DNA of 39,294 bases from contig KN880656.1 in assembly GCA_000934385.1 (NCBI GenBank), positions 1-39,294 of the forward strand, read 5' to 3'. Position numbers and translations under genes: made by a program. Source of the DNA: Cylindrobasidium torrendii FP15055 ss-10 (taxonomy: Eukaryota > Basidiomycota > Agaricomycetes > Agaricales > Physalacriaceae). Under the pieces are notes generated by a model, which saw only the letters and a program-made list of their open reading frames with translations, searched no databases and had not been told where the DNA came from. Each line of letters starts with the position of its first letter. Within the stretch, counting starts at the first letter, position 1. Below, piece by piece: positions 19,484-30,179 of the stretch.

Positions 19484-22400
19484 TCAAGTTGCCATCGGCG
19501 CTGTCTCACACAGCCCGTGTACTTCAGCTATGTGCTGCTTGAGGCCCTATTGGGAGTTGAGCGTTGAAGCTAAGCTCCAGGAATATCAAGTCAGAAAACG
19601 CGACTTACGTCCATGGTACTGAATCCGACATCATCCATCTCGCAAAAGTAGGCGCCTTGGCTGCCGTCTAGCCCTGCAGACGATGTACCGCCAGCAAGGG
19701 CATTCACTGCTGCATTGGCTATACCAGCAGACGATGGCTGAGATGCCATCTGCACGTCGGAGGCTTGCTGGGATCCCGGGCCTGCATTAATCCTGTTCTG
19801 TATGCCAGTCAATTACTGTCAATTCCATATCCAGTTTGACACACACCTGCTCGTATGCCCGGCGCGCACTTTCCAATGCCAACAGAATCTTCTCGTTTTC
19901 GCGAACTTTCTGTTCTTTCACCTCACGCTCTTGATCTAGCTCCTGCCGCAGCACTTCCCGCTCGGCCAAAGCCCGTTGGACGTCCTTGTCACGCTCCTTA
20001 CTTTTTGCCCTTTCCTCGACAAGTTGTGTTTTCACCCTCTGCAACTCGACCTCCATGTTGGGGTACTCGGCCGCCCGACGTCTGAGTTCATCGGCTCTTA
20101 CACCAGGACCGTTTGTCCGTAACTCGAGCTCCCGCATGAAGTGAACTTGGTCGCGCCATTGCGCAGCATCAGCTTCAAGCCACTCGATTCGTCCTTCGAG
20201 CGTGGCTCGAACAAGGGCGACGCCTGTAGGTCAGTAAGTACATCTCTTTGCAGCGAGAAGTGCATACTGACCATCCTTCGCCTGTCCTCTCGCTATCTGA
20301 ACCTCGCTTTGTAGCCTCGTCCGCTCGGCTTCCCATGCTCGCTTCTCTTTGATCAAGTCATTCGCAAGAGCGGACTGGGCTTCGTAGTGTCCACGGAAGA
20401 ATTCACGTTCTTCGGTGAGGGCCATCTTGTTTTGGAGAAGCGAGGCATTCGCGACCTTTAATGCATTGATGTCCTCCTCAGACGGGCCCGCGATAGCTTC
20501 GGAGTCATGGCTTCGCGGTGCCGCCTTCAGCGTTCGAACAAGCGCTTTGAGCTGTTCAATATCATTCGGAAGGGCTTCCTCAGTAGTCACCAGAGAGGAT
20601 GAAATGACCGGAAGCGTGCTAGATGAGTCCGAACCGGCGCGAGTAGTTGGTTCTACAACCGAAAGCGTCGCCGAAAAATGGGCAGCCGCGCCTGCAACGT
20701 CGACTGTTGAGGTGAATAATGGAGGAACCGAAGGCCCAGCAACAGGTGGGATGGAATCCTGCTTCAATCGTCAATGTGTGCTCCTGTTCTGCATACATAC
20801 ACGTACCACATCCATATTCTCATCACCATTCCGTCGTATGAGTTGTAAATCCCGTAGCTTGCTAGCCGCGGCCATGGTCTCTCGATTCCTTCGCTCACGC
20901 TGTCGCTCTGCAATCCGTTCCAACTCGATTTGTTCCTGCTCTTCAAGCTCGAAGAAACGGCGTTCCCTCGCTTTCTCCATGCGTTCAGCGGCTTCCAATG
21001 CATCTTGCCTAACCTTTCTGGCCTCGGCCTCTTCGCGTTCCAGCAACAGTCTCGCCTCTTCAGCAGCCTCTTTCTCCCGCAGTCGTTGCTGCACCTCTTC
21101 TTCTAGGTCACGACTTGACTCTTCCTCCTCCATCCTTTGAAGTTGCTCAGGGGCGCGCTCGATACGAGATAAGTCTCCACTGGATGTCGTGTCCTGGCTA
21201 TCTGGGTCTTGGACTGTTGCCTTCGAAGCTGCAGGTGCAGAAGGACCCGCTAATGGTTGAGGAGACTCAGGTCGAGCGGCAACATGCACAGGCGTGACTA
21301 GTGGAACGGCCGACGCGACAAGTCCAGGACGCGTGGGAGTATCCGAGTGCAAGGCGTGATCGAGGTTCAGCTTGGGCATGCCGGCAACTTCCCCCTCGTC
21401 ATCAGGATATCGCAAAGTAGGCGGTGAATCTTCAACATTGTAGTGACGCTGGTTGTGCAAGTCCGCATCGAAGACAGGCGGTCCACCTTGCAAGGAAAAG
21501 AAATTGCGATTCGCTGCAATGAGCGGGGCAGACGGTACCGAAGGACTCCCCAGTGAAGCATTGCCCAGACTTGGCTGCCCTTCCTGAGATGGTGAGAATC
21601 GTGACATTTGTGTTCCCTTCACGGGACTTGTGAAGGCCTCGATGTCATCTTTCTCGTCCGGTCTGAGTGGCTGTGAAAAGGAAGCGTCATTGATATCTTC
21701 TGGCTGATCTTGTCCTCGCTGTTCCTGCGTGAAAATAAGTCAAGAAAATGTTAAAAGACAGACCACGTACCCTATGCACAACACGCATCGACTCTTCCGT
21801 CCACACATCCCTAGGAATTGGCCCCAATGGCTTCCTCCGCTCACCAGCCCCCACGTCATTATCGACGTTGGGCTCCTCCTTTTCTTCTTCCTCCTCATCA
21901 TAAATGCCCATACCATGGTACACATCGGGATCAAAAGCCCCTCCAGCCTCCGGCGCGCCATCTGCCTCTGGTGAAGACCGGAATCCTTCAGACTGTCGGG
22001 GACTGTTCAACGCGCCGTCGGAATTCAAAGGCACACCGGGGATATCGCCATTATCCATCTCAACATCGAGCGTAGGGGGGTCCACAACTGTCCCAGCGTT
22101 GGCAGCATCCACATCCTGGTCTTCGTCGCGAGCCTGTTGCTTCCGACGCTTGGGTGTCGTTGGAACGCCCTCCTCCGAGACCCGTCCTTCTTTATCGATA
22201 TCCCTTTCCCACCTCTGCACCCTATTCACCATTTTCCACAATTCCTTCCGCCGTTTCCTCTCCTTGCGGTCCAACTGTAGCTCTGCGGGCGACGAGCGCG
22301 AGGGGGGAATGTAGTCCCCTTGTTCTTCTGACTTTTCAGCTCTTGGCCAAGGAAGCCATGGATCAAGCTCACGCGGTGAAGATGGAGCGTCGTAAATGAT

Positions 22401-25085
22401 CAATGGCTTGGGACCAGCCTCCTCTTCCTCTTCGCGTTCATCCCGCGGTGGTGGTGGTTGGTCGTCTTCGTCGTCATCCCCATCGTCAGGATCCCGCTCG
22501 ATACGATCTAAAGAGTCCTCCACAATGTCTGTCTCCTGTGATAACGGCTCGGCAGCGTTGTTCGTAGCTTGTTGGCCGCCGGGGATTGAAGGACTGGGTT
22601 TCGAGGATGAAGGACCGGCCAGAGCGTTTGCAGCTGGCCTGTGGGCGTTCGATGACTCGTTGTTGCTTGCATCTTCTTCAAGATGCACACGCTTAGGCGG
22701 CTGGCCTGCATCGTCCTCTACGGCACGTTTCCGCTTCGCCCCTGCTGCAAGGAGCAATGGCGAGGACAACGTGGCTGGGCATTGACGTGCAGGCTGCTGT
22801 TGGGATATTGAGGACTCGTTGGAAGATGAACGGTGGTGAGATGCAGCTCTTGTCTCAGGATCATCTGCTAAAGCCTGCCTGGGGGCAGAGAACTGCTGTG
22901 ATCCTCTGCGCTGGCCTACGGAAACGGCCTCCCCTTGAGAAAAGTCCCATACCAGTGGGCCATCTCTCGTCTCGATGCTTTGTGGTTCATCGTCTTCCTC
23001 TGCATCATTGACCGGTGCAACGTCTGCGTCTTGGCCTACTCCGAGATCGCTGATGGTCGGACTCGACCTGCGGAGGTCAACAGTGATACCTCTCTCCGAT
23101 GCATTCGAGTGAGTGCGTGATCCAACAGAGGGCTTGCGCATTGGTATGGGTTTCAACAAAGGATCTGGACAGTAGTTAGTATCGGTTTCCTTGCGATATG
23201 TCAGGAGCTGCGAAAGTTGTAGTGGTAGAGTAAAATCAATGATGAACATACCACATGAAAATTCGTCTTCGTCCTGGAAATCGTCTCTCTCCTGGTTGGC
23301 TTCCTCTATTTCCTCATCTCCTTCTTTATCCTCTTCGTCCTCGTCACTCTCGTGTCTCTTTTCCTCTGTATTGTCCAGGTCTTCTTCATCGTCTGAAGCG
23401 GATTCCACACTCTCCTGGTGAGCTTCCTCCTCATCACCCTCCTCGTCTTCTTTATCCTCCTCATCCTCTTTATCTTCCTCGTCCTCCTCGTCCTCGTCAC
23501 TCTCGCAAGCCTTTCCTTCTGTATTGCCCGCATCTTCATTGTCTGAACCGGCCACCATTGGGGTCCGTTTCGTTCGTGATTCTGTGCGCTTGAGGGAAAA
23601 GGCCACCCGTCGTTTAGAGGAGGAAGTTCGAACGTGCGCATGTCGAGGTGCCGCTTCATCATCAACGTCCATGTCTTGGTCGTCCTCTTCTTGCGACTGC
23701 TCGTCGTGATCTACAATTCAGATAGAACCAGTGAGCGTTTGTGAGAAATAATGTAGTGGGGGGTTAGCCGTGACAAGCAGTACGCACCATCGGATCGAAC
23801 ATGCCGCTGGATGCTGCGCGCGCGCACAACATCCTGCTCCTCATATTCTTCCTGGTCATGGTCCTGGACCTCGTTCTCGTACGGCTCCTTGTCCTCATTA
23901 TCGTCTTCGTCACTTTCGTGAGGGGAGAAGTCTTCTTTGGGCTCGTCAATCTGGTGCTTTCTTGAGAGTGAAGCTCTTCTGGTCGAAGAGTCTGTACGTG
24001 TGGATGTGCTTCTTCGGGAAGCAGAATCACTTGAATCCCGGTGGGTGATGGAAGACGATGACTTTGAACTCGAAGTAGGCTTGGTTGCTCTAGATCCAGA
24101 TGCAGCTGTAGCCTTGGCCTTGGGGATAGGCTCAGCCTGTGTCTTTTTGCCTGGAGCAGGACCTGAGGAAACTTTGTCTCCGGATGTCAATCGTGTACGT
24201 CTTGTACTAGATGCAGAAGTAGAATCGCGGCGTAAGCTGTTCGCGCGTTGTCGCGTCAGCCTCTTGATTGACACAGACTCGTCTATGCAAAATTGGTAAG
24301 CATAAGTGGTTGCGTGACAGAGTGATGTGGGAAGATTGTCCTAGGATTCTGGAAACGAGAACCAACGAAATTAACATACCAGGGTTGTCATCCTCCTCAT
24401 ATTCGTCGTTGTTGGCATCTTCCTTTGTTCTGCTGCGCCCTAACGGAGGCATTTAGTGCAGAACACAGTGAAAACAAATACCGGGTCCACCTCTAGAACT
24501 CCCCGACCTTGTGCCAACGCTGCCACTATCCGTCCTTGCACTCGACCGACTGCTTCTCTTTGTGATATTTGAGGTTGTACCATTCCGGGCCATGGTACTT
24601 CTCCGTTTGCGCTTTCGACGCTCTGCCTTCCCTGCATCCCATTCCTCCAGGAGGTCAGGTGTGATATCGTTGCGAGGAACATATCCAGGTGTCCACTTCC
24701 GGCCTGAAAATGGTCAGCAAGAAGCATACGATGAGACCTAGAGACAGGTCTGAGCCACAACATAGGCAAAAACTGAATACTCTAAAGGGTTTTCAAATTT
24801 GGATGAGTGGCTAACTGGCACCACAACGGCGTACAGCGAACCAATACCGTTCCGAATTGCATGTTGCAGGACAATGATGTTCGAGATGATAAACCGAAAG
24901 TGCTGTGAGGACTAACCGGTTGCAGGATCCGTTCCTTCCCATTCCACCAGATACCATCGCTTTTTCGTTGAATGCTCGCGTATAATTCGTTCCACATCCC
25001 ACCAACGCCCATCGCTATCCCCTTGTGATGGCTGATCCGTATTCGCAGGCGAGGCTTGTCTGGTGCGGGAGATTCGTGGGGGCAT
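19484..25085 (-). CDS. Large chromodomain / coiled-coil protein with degenerate C2H2 finger
   Basis: Eleven exons: 24917-25085, 24482-24703, 24380-24439, 23788-24282, 23252-23710, 21771-23164, 20807-21724, 20272-20761, 19847-20223, 19609-19797, 19484-19546. Total 4836 nt, 1611 aa, every phase consistent. Residues 28-90 are a chromodomain (WWDVERIIREHSTKKRWYLV, EWEGTDPATG, KWTPGYVPRNDI). W28/W29 and W49 fill two aromatic-cage places, but the third, the Tyr of HP1's WKGY, is Thr52. Ser/Arg-rich and very acidic Asp/Glu tracts follow to about 470, then disordered Pro/Ser sequence, then Glu/Arg coiled coils (about 1125-1235, 1310-1400, 1410-1528). The last 30 residues fit C2H2 spacing, but the second Cys is Asp: C1580-x2-D1583-x12-H1596-x4-H1601. 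It is probably a scaffold reading methylated histone (inference). Intron 1 is unusually long at 213 bp. Confidence 0.82.
23256..23520 (-). repeat. Acidic in-frame repeat tract
   Basis: Imperfect GAC/GAG/GAA/GAT repeats inside exon 5 of the chromodomain gene code for DEDEEDEEDKEDEE-like runs. The ESDEDEE unit recurs with an intervening DNTE segment. This is low complexity and likely to vary in length. Confidence 0.6.
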
Positions 25086-25335
25086 TTCGAGGAAGTGTAG
25101 AGTACGCGGGCCTTCTTCCCTATAAGTATTGCATTGACCAGCTTCCGGATATCAAGCACAAACGGCAGTTATTGGCCTCTGTAGTCCGTGATCGTCGAAG
25201 ACAAGCCGCGACGGTCACACGTGACGCGCTCCGTGTTTGCTGATCGACTTGAGCGTTACCTTTCTCACTATCATACTTGGTATCATTCACTCTCCGAACG
25301 CAATCACCGCCATCGACTCAAGCCCCGCATCGCTC
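25086..25335. promoter_or_regulatory. Divergent promoter region, 250 bp
   Basis: Separates the ATGs of the chromodomain gene (-) and the GPI-anchored protein gene (+). No TATA box is seen. A CACGTG lies near 25218. The two genes must share or split this short region. Confidence 0.4.
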
Positions 25336-26124
25336 ATGGAATTTTTCTCTCTTCGCCCTTTGTCTATCTTCGGGGTCCTCGCGCTAGCATCTTGCGCTTC
25401 CGCCGCCATCTTTCCTACTCGCCCGGTGTCCTCCACTGTGTACAATGTTGGGCAGCCCGCTGTGATAGAATGGACTTGGGATCAGCCCTCAGGCCCTATG
25501 GGCCCGTTCCGAGTAGACCTTTTCGCTGGCAACGACGTGCGTGGCCCCGTGTGCCAAATCCGTGTCCTAAACTTTTCCAGACATACATCACGACCCTCGC
25601 CAAGAATGTCAAGCCTAGCATGAAATCCTACACGCTCTTCCTGTCTGAAGATATACCATACATTGGGCGTGACTAGTAGGTTTCTAAGCCAACCTTGCGG
25701 GTCAGTCCTAACGTTCATCAGCACGATGCGCATGATTTCCAAGCACCCCAAACACACTGTCTTCACGGCTGACTTCACTATCGACGGCGTTTCTGGACCT
25801 GACTCTGAATCGAAAAGCGCCAGTGTCAATTCGAACGGCGAGCCTCAACAAGCGTTCCACGATTCCACGAACAACGCAAATGGGACAACCTCTGGAATGC
25901 ACACCATGTCTTCCGCGACCTCTGTATCGATGTCTACGACTTCAACTTCTACGAGTGCTAGTTCTGCATCGACTGTGACTGCTCCTGCGCTTGATGGCAA
26001 CTCTGGCGGCTCGGCTGGAGGCCTCTCGAATTCTGCGGATGCCTCGACGCGTAAAGTGGACTCGATGAACCGCTTCATTGCCGTGTTTTGGCCAGCCTGT
26101 GTTGGGGTATTGATGGCCCTGTGA
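25336..26124 (+). CDS. Secreted Ser/Thr-rich GPI-anchored cell-wall protein (Kre9/KNH-like domain)
   Basis: Three exons: 25336-25536, 25581-25675, 25722-26124. Total 699 nt, 232 aa. An N-terminal signal peptide (MEFFSLRPLSIFGVLALASC) is followed by a beta-sandwich segment of the Ser-Thr-rich GPI-anchored family: YNVGQPAVIEWTWDQ, then a TLF run and YTMRMISKHPK. A 60-residue Ser/Thr/Ala-rich stalk comes next. The protein ends in a hydrophobic helix (FIAVFWPACVGVLMAL) preceded by small residues, the usual GPI-attachment layout. It probably acts at the cell surface or wall. The precise role in beta-glucan assembly suggested by Kre9 relatives is inference. An earlier in-frame TTG/ATG-poor extension was rejected because the signal peptide begins at 25336. 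Confidence 0.85.
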
Positions 26125-26279
26125 ACGGAACGACTGGATTGACTGTATTCATAGCTAAGCACACTCGATTTTCCCATCTATCTGTATCACTAGCCCTCCT
26201 ACCAATTTCCCATTTCTACTAATGTACTACTCCCTGTATGCCGCAGAACTTGACGGGAATCCAATGACTAGTCTGTTCT

Positions 26280-26693
26280 TCATTCCTCCGTTCGTTCTCG
26301 TATGTTCAGAGGGGTGAGAGTGGTTTGCCCATGACTAAACGTTCGAATGCCCGTTCGAATGATCTTGAGCTTGGACTTGCAGTTGGGATCGGGACATGCT
26401 ATGAGTGCGTCTGTGGACATCCAGTCATTCGGATGGGTAACGCGTTGTTTTGCGGCCAAGAGAGGAAGGACAGCGCCTATGCTTATATTTAGCGTTGCCC
26501 GGGATACAAGTGTAAATCTCCTACCCAGCGAATAAAGCGAGAAGCCTTGCCCTGGAGGTAGGTAGAGCATTTCGCCTTGGAGAGTGAAGTGGTCGCCGGG
26601 TTTTGCACGACACATAATGGGTGTGTCGGATGGGCAGATGGCTTCGACGCGCAGGTCGAAGAGCTGGAAAGTGTCGTCTGGAGGTGCGGCCAT
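26280..26693 (-). CDS. TIGR04076-like small protein
   Basis: Two exons, 26525-26693 and 26280-26476, with a 48-bp phase-1 intron that is itself open, so an unspliced reading frame also exists. Total 366 nt, 121 aa. The motifs FQLFDLRVEAICP, CRAKPGDHFTLQGE, LPPGQGFSLYSL, VLPLLAAKQR, NDWMSTDA and ACPDPNC follow the order of a small conserved family I associate with TIGR04076. That identification is from memory and is moderately secure. No biochemical role is established for the family. A CxxxxC pair near the end could bind a metal. The splice is preferred because it joins SLYSLG to AVLPLLAAKQR without a 16-residue interruption. An ATG 31 codons upstream (26786) is also in frame. Confidence 0.65.
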   Translation of the reverse strand: MAAPPDDTFQLFDLRVEAICPSDTPIMCRAKPGDHFTLQGEMLYLPPGQGFSLYSLGRRFTLVSRATLNISIGAVLPLLAAKQRVTHPNDWMSTDALIACPDPNCKSKLKIIRTGIRTFSHGQTTLTPLNIRERTEE

Positions 26694-27432
26694 GGAGAAT
26701 GAAGAGGATGGCTGGGTCGATGTGATATCAATGGTGCAGGGCTGCACGGTGGACGGAAGGTAAGCACAGTGGTGTTCTTTTGCCATTGGGACCCGGTGTA
26801 CTCATTGGCGCGCCGAGCACAGAGTAGTCTTGATTCGATATTCCCCAAACTCAAACTCAAACTCAAACCCAAGGGCGCCCGAGCGTGCTATCATATCTTG
26901 TGAGAATAATCTTTTCTATACGTTATCGGAAGACCGTGGGGAAGGCGAAAACGAATGGGAAACCGAACCACCTCTAAAGTTCATCACGCTTCTCTATCAT
27001 GTGTGTTGAGCTCAGCAGTCAGACGACCAAGGGAAAACCTGCTGTTGTCACAAAGATACTGCGCCTCCGAGGCTGCAGTCTTGGAGACTATCCTGCAGCC
27101 AATCTGGCGGCACGAAAAACGAAGCGCGTCGATGATGTCAGACCGTGATGCGGGGTAATATACCCATTCAGTTGGGGCGTGTACAGGCATTTCCTGCTCG
27201 CGAGCATCGCTTGACCTGTGTATTATGTGATTGATGCCCCAAAGGTTCGTCATGTCTTTGAATACAAGGCTTCTTGACTTCCAACCACGACCGTCGTCCA
27301 GCCGATTCCTATAAATTCGCACGCTCGACGGGCCGCGAGACATAACCGCTCTCGCCCTCTTGTTGAAAAGGACTCAACTCGTGACGGTTACAGCTGACCC
27401 ATCCTTGGCTTCTTCCCATTCACATCACCGAA
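26694..27432. other. Divergent intergenic region
   Basis: Lies between the TIGR04076-like gene (-) and the dicarboxylate carrier (+). It holds a short ACTCAA tandem at 26849-26867 and an unrecognised 119-codon minus-strand frame listed separately. Confidence 0.4.
26984..27343 (-). CDS. Doubtful small open frame, 119 codons
   Basis: Starts with ATG and shows reasonable codon use with a WYYP-like middle and a Cys/Arg-rich segment, but I recognise no family and see no introns. It lies in a divergent promoter region, so it may be chance or a short unknown protein. Confidence 0.2.
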   Translation of the reverse strand: MSRGPSSVRIYRNRLDDGRGWKSRSLVFKDMTNLWGINHIIHRSSDAREQEMPVHAPTEWVYYPASRSDIIDALRFSCRQIGCRIVSKTAASEAQYLCDNSRFSLGRLTAELNTHDREA

Positions 27433-28739
27433 ATGTCCGCCACAACGACGATAGCGACGCCAGCCAAGAAGGCGCCTTATCCATTCTACCTTGGAGGTGA
27501 GAGGCGCGTCTTCGATCGCGTCGCGCACTAGCTGATCATCGTCCCAGGCGTCGCTGCCACCATCGCTGCATCCATAACACAGTGCGTACTTTGGCCGCAC
27601 GTGCGCCAGATATCTCACACAAGCCGCACTTAGTCCCCTCGACCTCACCAAAGTCCGCCTGCAGGCGTCGGGCGACAAACGGATGGTAGAAAGTTTAAAG
27701 AAGACAGTGAACACTGCAGGTGCGTCTCCATTGTCCATGTCACCTGTTCTGTACCTCACCCCCCGTCTGCAGGGTTTCGCGGCCTCTTCGATGGCATCTC
27801 TGGCACCTGGATGCGCCAGATGTCATACTCAGTCTGCCGTTTCTGGGCATACGACGAGAGCAAGAAGATCGTCGGCGCTGACAAGGATTCACCCGCCTGG
27901 AAACTCGCACTCGCGGGAAGCATGGGTATGTTTGCTATCTATGTTCGCGCACACCAGCGCTCACTCGGCGACAGCTGGGGGTATCGCTGGTCTTGTGGGG
28001 AACCCTGGAGGTATGTCGCACTCCCGCGATAGCATGAACCCCGAGCTCACGCAGGTACACTATAGAAATTGTCATGGTCCGCATGCAGGGAGACTACGCG
28101 AAAGCCCCAGAGAAACGGTTCAATTACAAGCACTGTTTTGACGCGTTGTTCAGGGTGCGCCCCATTGTGTTCACTCTCCAAGTCACACACTCATCCCCTT
28201 CCCCAGATGATTCGTGAAGAAGGCGCGTCCTCTTTAATGAGGGGAGCGGGTCCGAACGTCTTCCGTGCCATTCTCATGAACGCGTCCCAATTGGCATCAT
28301 ACGACTTCTTCAAGGCCGAGCTTCTCAAGACACCGTACTTCAACGACAACATTGCCTGCCACTTCACAGCAAGCTTTGCTGCCGGTACCGTCGCGACAAC
28401 AGTCTGCTCTCCAGCAGACGTCTTGAAGAGTAGGATCATGAACGCCTCTGGGCCAGGGTCGAACGTATGTTTCCATTCCTTCCATCCTTCTATCATCCGA
28501 GCTATCTGCTCATCCTCTTCGCTTCCATCCTCGTGTGATGAGATACTGACTCGCTATCACAGTCCACCATTGGCGTTATTCGCTCGTCAATGAAGGCAGA
28601 AGGTGCCATGTTCATGTTCAAGGGCTGGGTGCCAGCTTGGATGCGCCTGCAACCAACAACAATCCTCATCTTCCTTACTTTCGAGCAATTGAAGAACGGC
28701 GTCGACTTCACGCGTAGCAAAGGCTACACATTCGTCTGA
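27433..28739 (+). CDS. DIC1: Mitochondrial dicarboxylate carrier
   Basis: Eight exons: 27433-27496, 27548-27581, 27634-27719, 27773-27925, 27975-28010, 28066-28154, 28207-28464, 28563-28739. Total 897 nt, 298 aa. Mitochondrial carriers have three repeats of about 100 residues, each with two inner-membrane helices and a Px[DE]xx[KR] motif. Here they read HPLDLTKVRLQ (repeat 1), NPGEIVMVRMQ (repeat 2, basic residue replaced by Met but Arg follows) and SPADVLKSRIM (repeat 3). The third motif and the MRGAGPNVFRAILMNASQLA segment are typical of the malate/phosphate dicarboxylate carrier. It would exchange dicarboxylates for phosphate across the inner membrane. Substrate is assigned by family resemblance only. 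It ends a few residues after KNGVDF, the normal length for the family. Confidence 0.9.
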
Positions 28740-29219
28740 ACAATCAGAGAATACAAGAGACATTCAGTGACAATAACCTAGAATCTTCTCCGCATTTGTA
28801 ACGAATATCTACGAATTTTAGCTCGTCCATTGCTTTCATAGATTTGGACTGCTTGCTGGTGTGGCAAGGGAATGGACGCGTGGCTGGCAAGCTGTTATAC
28901 GTCCACCAATCCACATGGGTGCAAGTGTACCACTGAGAGAGAGACAGGATCGATCTTTCTGATGGCCTTCTGGTCGAACTCAATCATAATGAACTTTGTT
29001 TGCTTGTTCGGGAATACCCACGTGACAGTGAGTTCTTTGTTAGACCAGTGTCTTTCGCTGGTCCATTTCCAATCCTCATTGTTCATCTGAATCCGTCCCC
29101 TTTGACCATGGTTCATTGTCACACATCCACACATATAAAACGGGTTGTGAATTCGAAAGACGGCCAACCCACCTTCACCTCGCATCTGCATTTTCCGCCG
29201 CTACCATACCATTCAGACT
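28740..29219. other. Intergenic region, promoter of the 176-aa gene
   Basis: No gene is seen. A TATA box lies near its right end. Confidence 0.45.
29134..29140 (+). promoter_or_regulatory. TATA box of the 176-aa gene
   Basis: TATAAAA, 86 bp upstream of the ATG at 29220. It supports expression of that otherwise unrecognised gene. Confidence 0.55.
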
Positions 29220-29750
29220 ATGGCATCCAACAATACACTCCAAGCTCCAGTGCCACAGGATGACAAGACGGCTTCGAACATGGCCATGTCTTCAACGCGC
29301 GGTATCCGCCCCTCAAGCGTTCATACCACCAGCACGACCGACAGCGGGTCCATTCACTTTGCGCACGCAGAACCAGACTCAGATATCGAATCCATAATGC
29401 CTAAAATCCGACTTGGGTACAGGTTCCCTGACTACCGAGTCACAAAGAACACAACGAGCAGCGAAGACCCGGCGCGCCTGAACAAGCTCACTCGCGCGCT
29501 CAGCGTCAAGACCACGGGGCAAGGCGACTCCAGTGCGTCCCCGCCTCGAGGGCGATTCCCGAACCTGCGTCAAAAGAGTACCACGCCAAAGGGAGGCGAA
29601 GATGGAGAAACGCCTGTCAAGGACGGCAACATGCTGAAGAACTTCTTGAGCCGTCGCAGGGACAGCAACAAGAGGAGCAAAGAGGGAATAATGAGCCAGG
29701 CCCAGGCAATCGCAGCTGAGTACAGGTCTGGGGATCACGTAGAGTACTAG
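29220..29750 (+). CDS. Unrecognised 176-aa hydrophilic protein
   Basis: Single exon with a TATA box at a normal distance. I do not recognise the family. The product is hydrophilic and rich in Ser, Thr, Arg, Lys and Asp, with no signal peptide or membrane helix. A short region MPKIRLGYRFPDYRVTK (about 59-75) and a C-terminal basic segment (LKNFLSRRRDSNKRSKEG) stand out. The many Ser/Thr next to basic residues suggest a phosphorylated, largely disordered protein. No introns are needed, which is unusual among its neighbours. Confidence 0.6.
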   Translation: MASNNTLQAPVPQDDKTASNMAMSSTRGIRPSSVHTTSTTDSGSIHFAHAEPDSDIESIMPKIRLGYRFPDYRVTKNTTSSEDPARLNKLTRALSVKTTGQGDSSASPPRGRFPNLRQKSTTPKGGEDGETPVKDGNMLKNFLSRRRDSNKRSKEGIMSQAQAIAAEYRSGDHVEY

Positions 29751-30179
29751 TTGTTGTTTTTTCGAGGAGTGTTTGTCGGGTAACCAAGCACACTACTATA
29801 TAATTTTCTCCAATAATGAAATGCCTCTGCATAGTCCTTATTCAACTTGATAATGTTACCATTGAAAAGATTCAGCGGGAGTTCATATTGTTACAGTCGA
29901 CGCTGCTTAAACGAAGGAAGGACAATCGTCTCGGAGACCCTAGACGGGCGCACGCAGGAGTGAACTGTACTACGCGAACAGGCCGCGCGCCTCAGAACAA
30001 AACGCTGAAAGATCCCGCTGCATACCACTAAACACGACTGGCCCATTCATCGATAAATATTGTGTGCGAAAAGTCGTAGGGACAGACATGGTCCAGTTCG
30101 ATAGTATTACTGTAGGGCATGATAGGTATATTGTTCATCGGAGAGGTAAATGTCGTTTGCGAATGGCGGCAATACCGAA
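29751..30179. other. Convergent 3' intergenic region
   Basis: Gap between the 176-aa gene (+) and the lectin gene (-). No feature is recognised. Confidence 0.5.

Noticed and set aside
19231..19509. Minus-strand extension past the chromodomain stop with a hydrophobic stretch
   Set aside because: It needs a different acceptor, reads into AT-rich sequence and loses the zinc-finger-like ending. It is better explained as 3' UTR.
20415..21140. 241-codon plus-strand open frame
   Set aside because: Antisense to the coiled-coil exons of the chromodomain gene. Ser/Arg/Cys runs are the complement of Glu/Ala/Arg codons.
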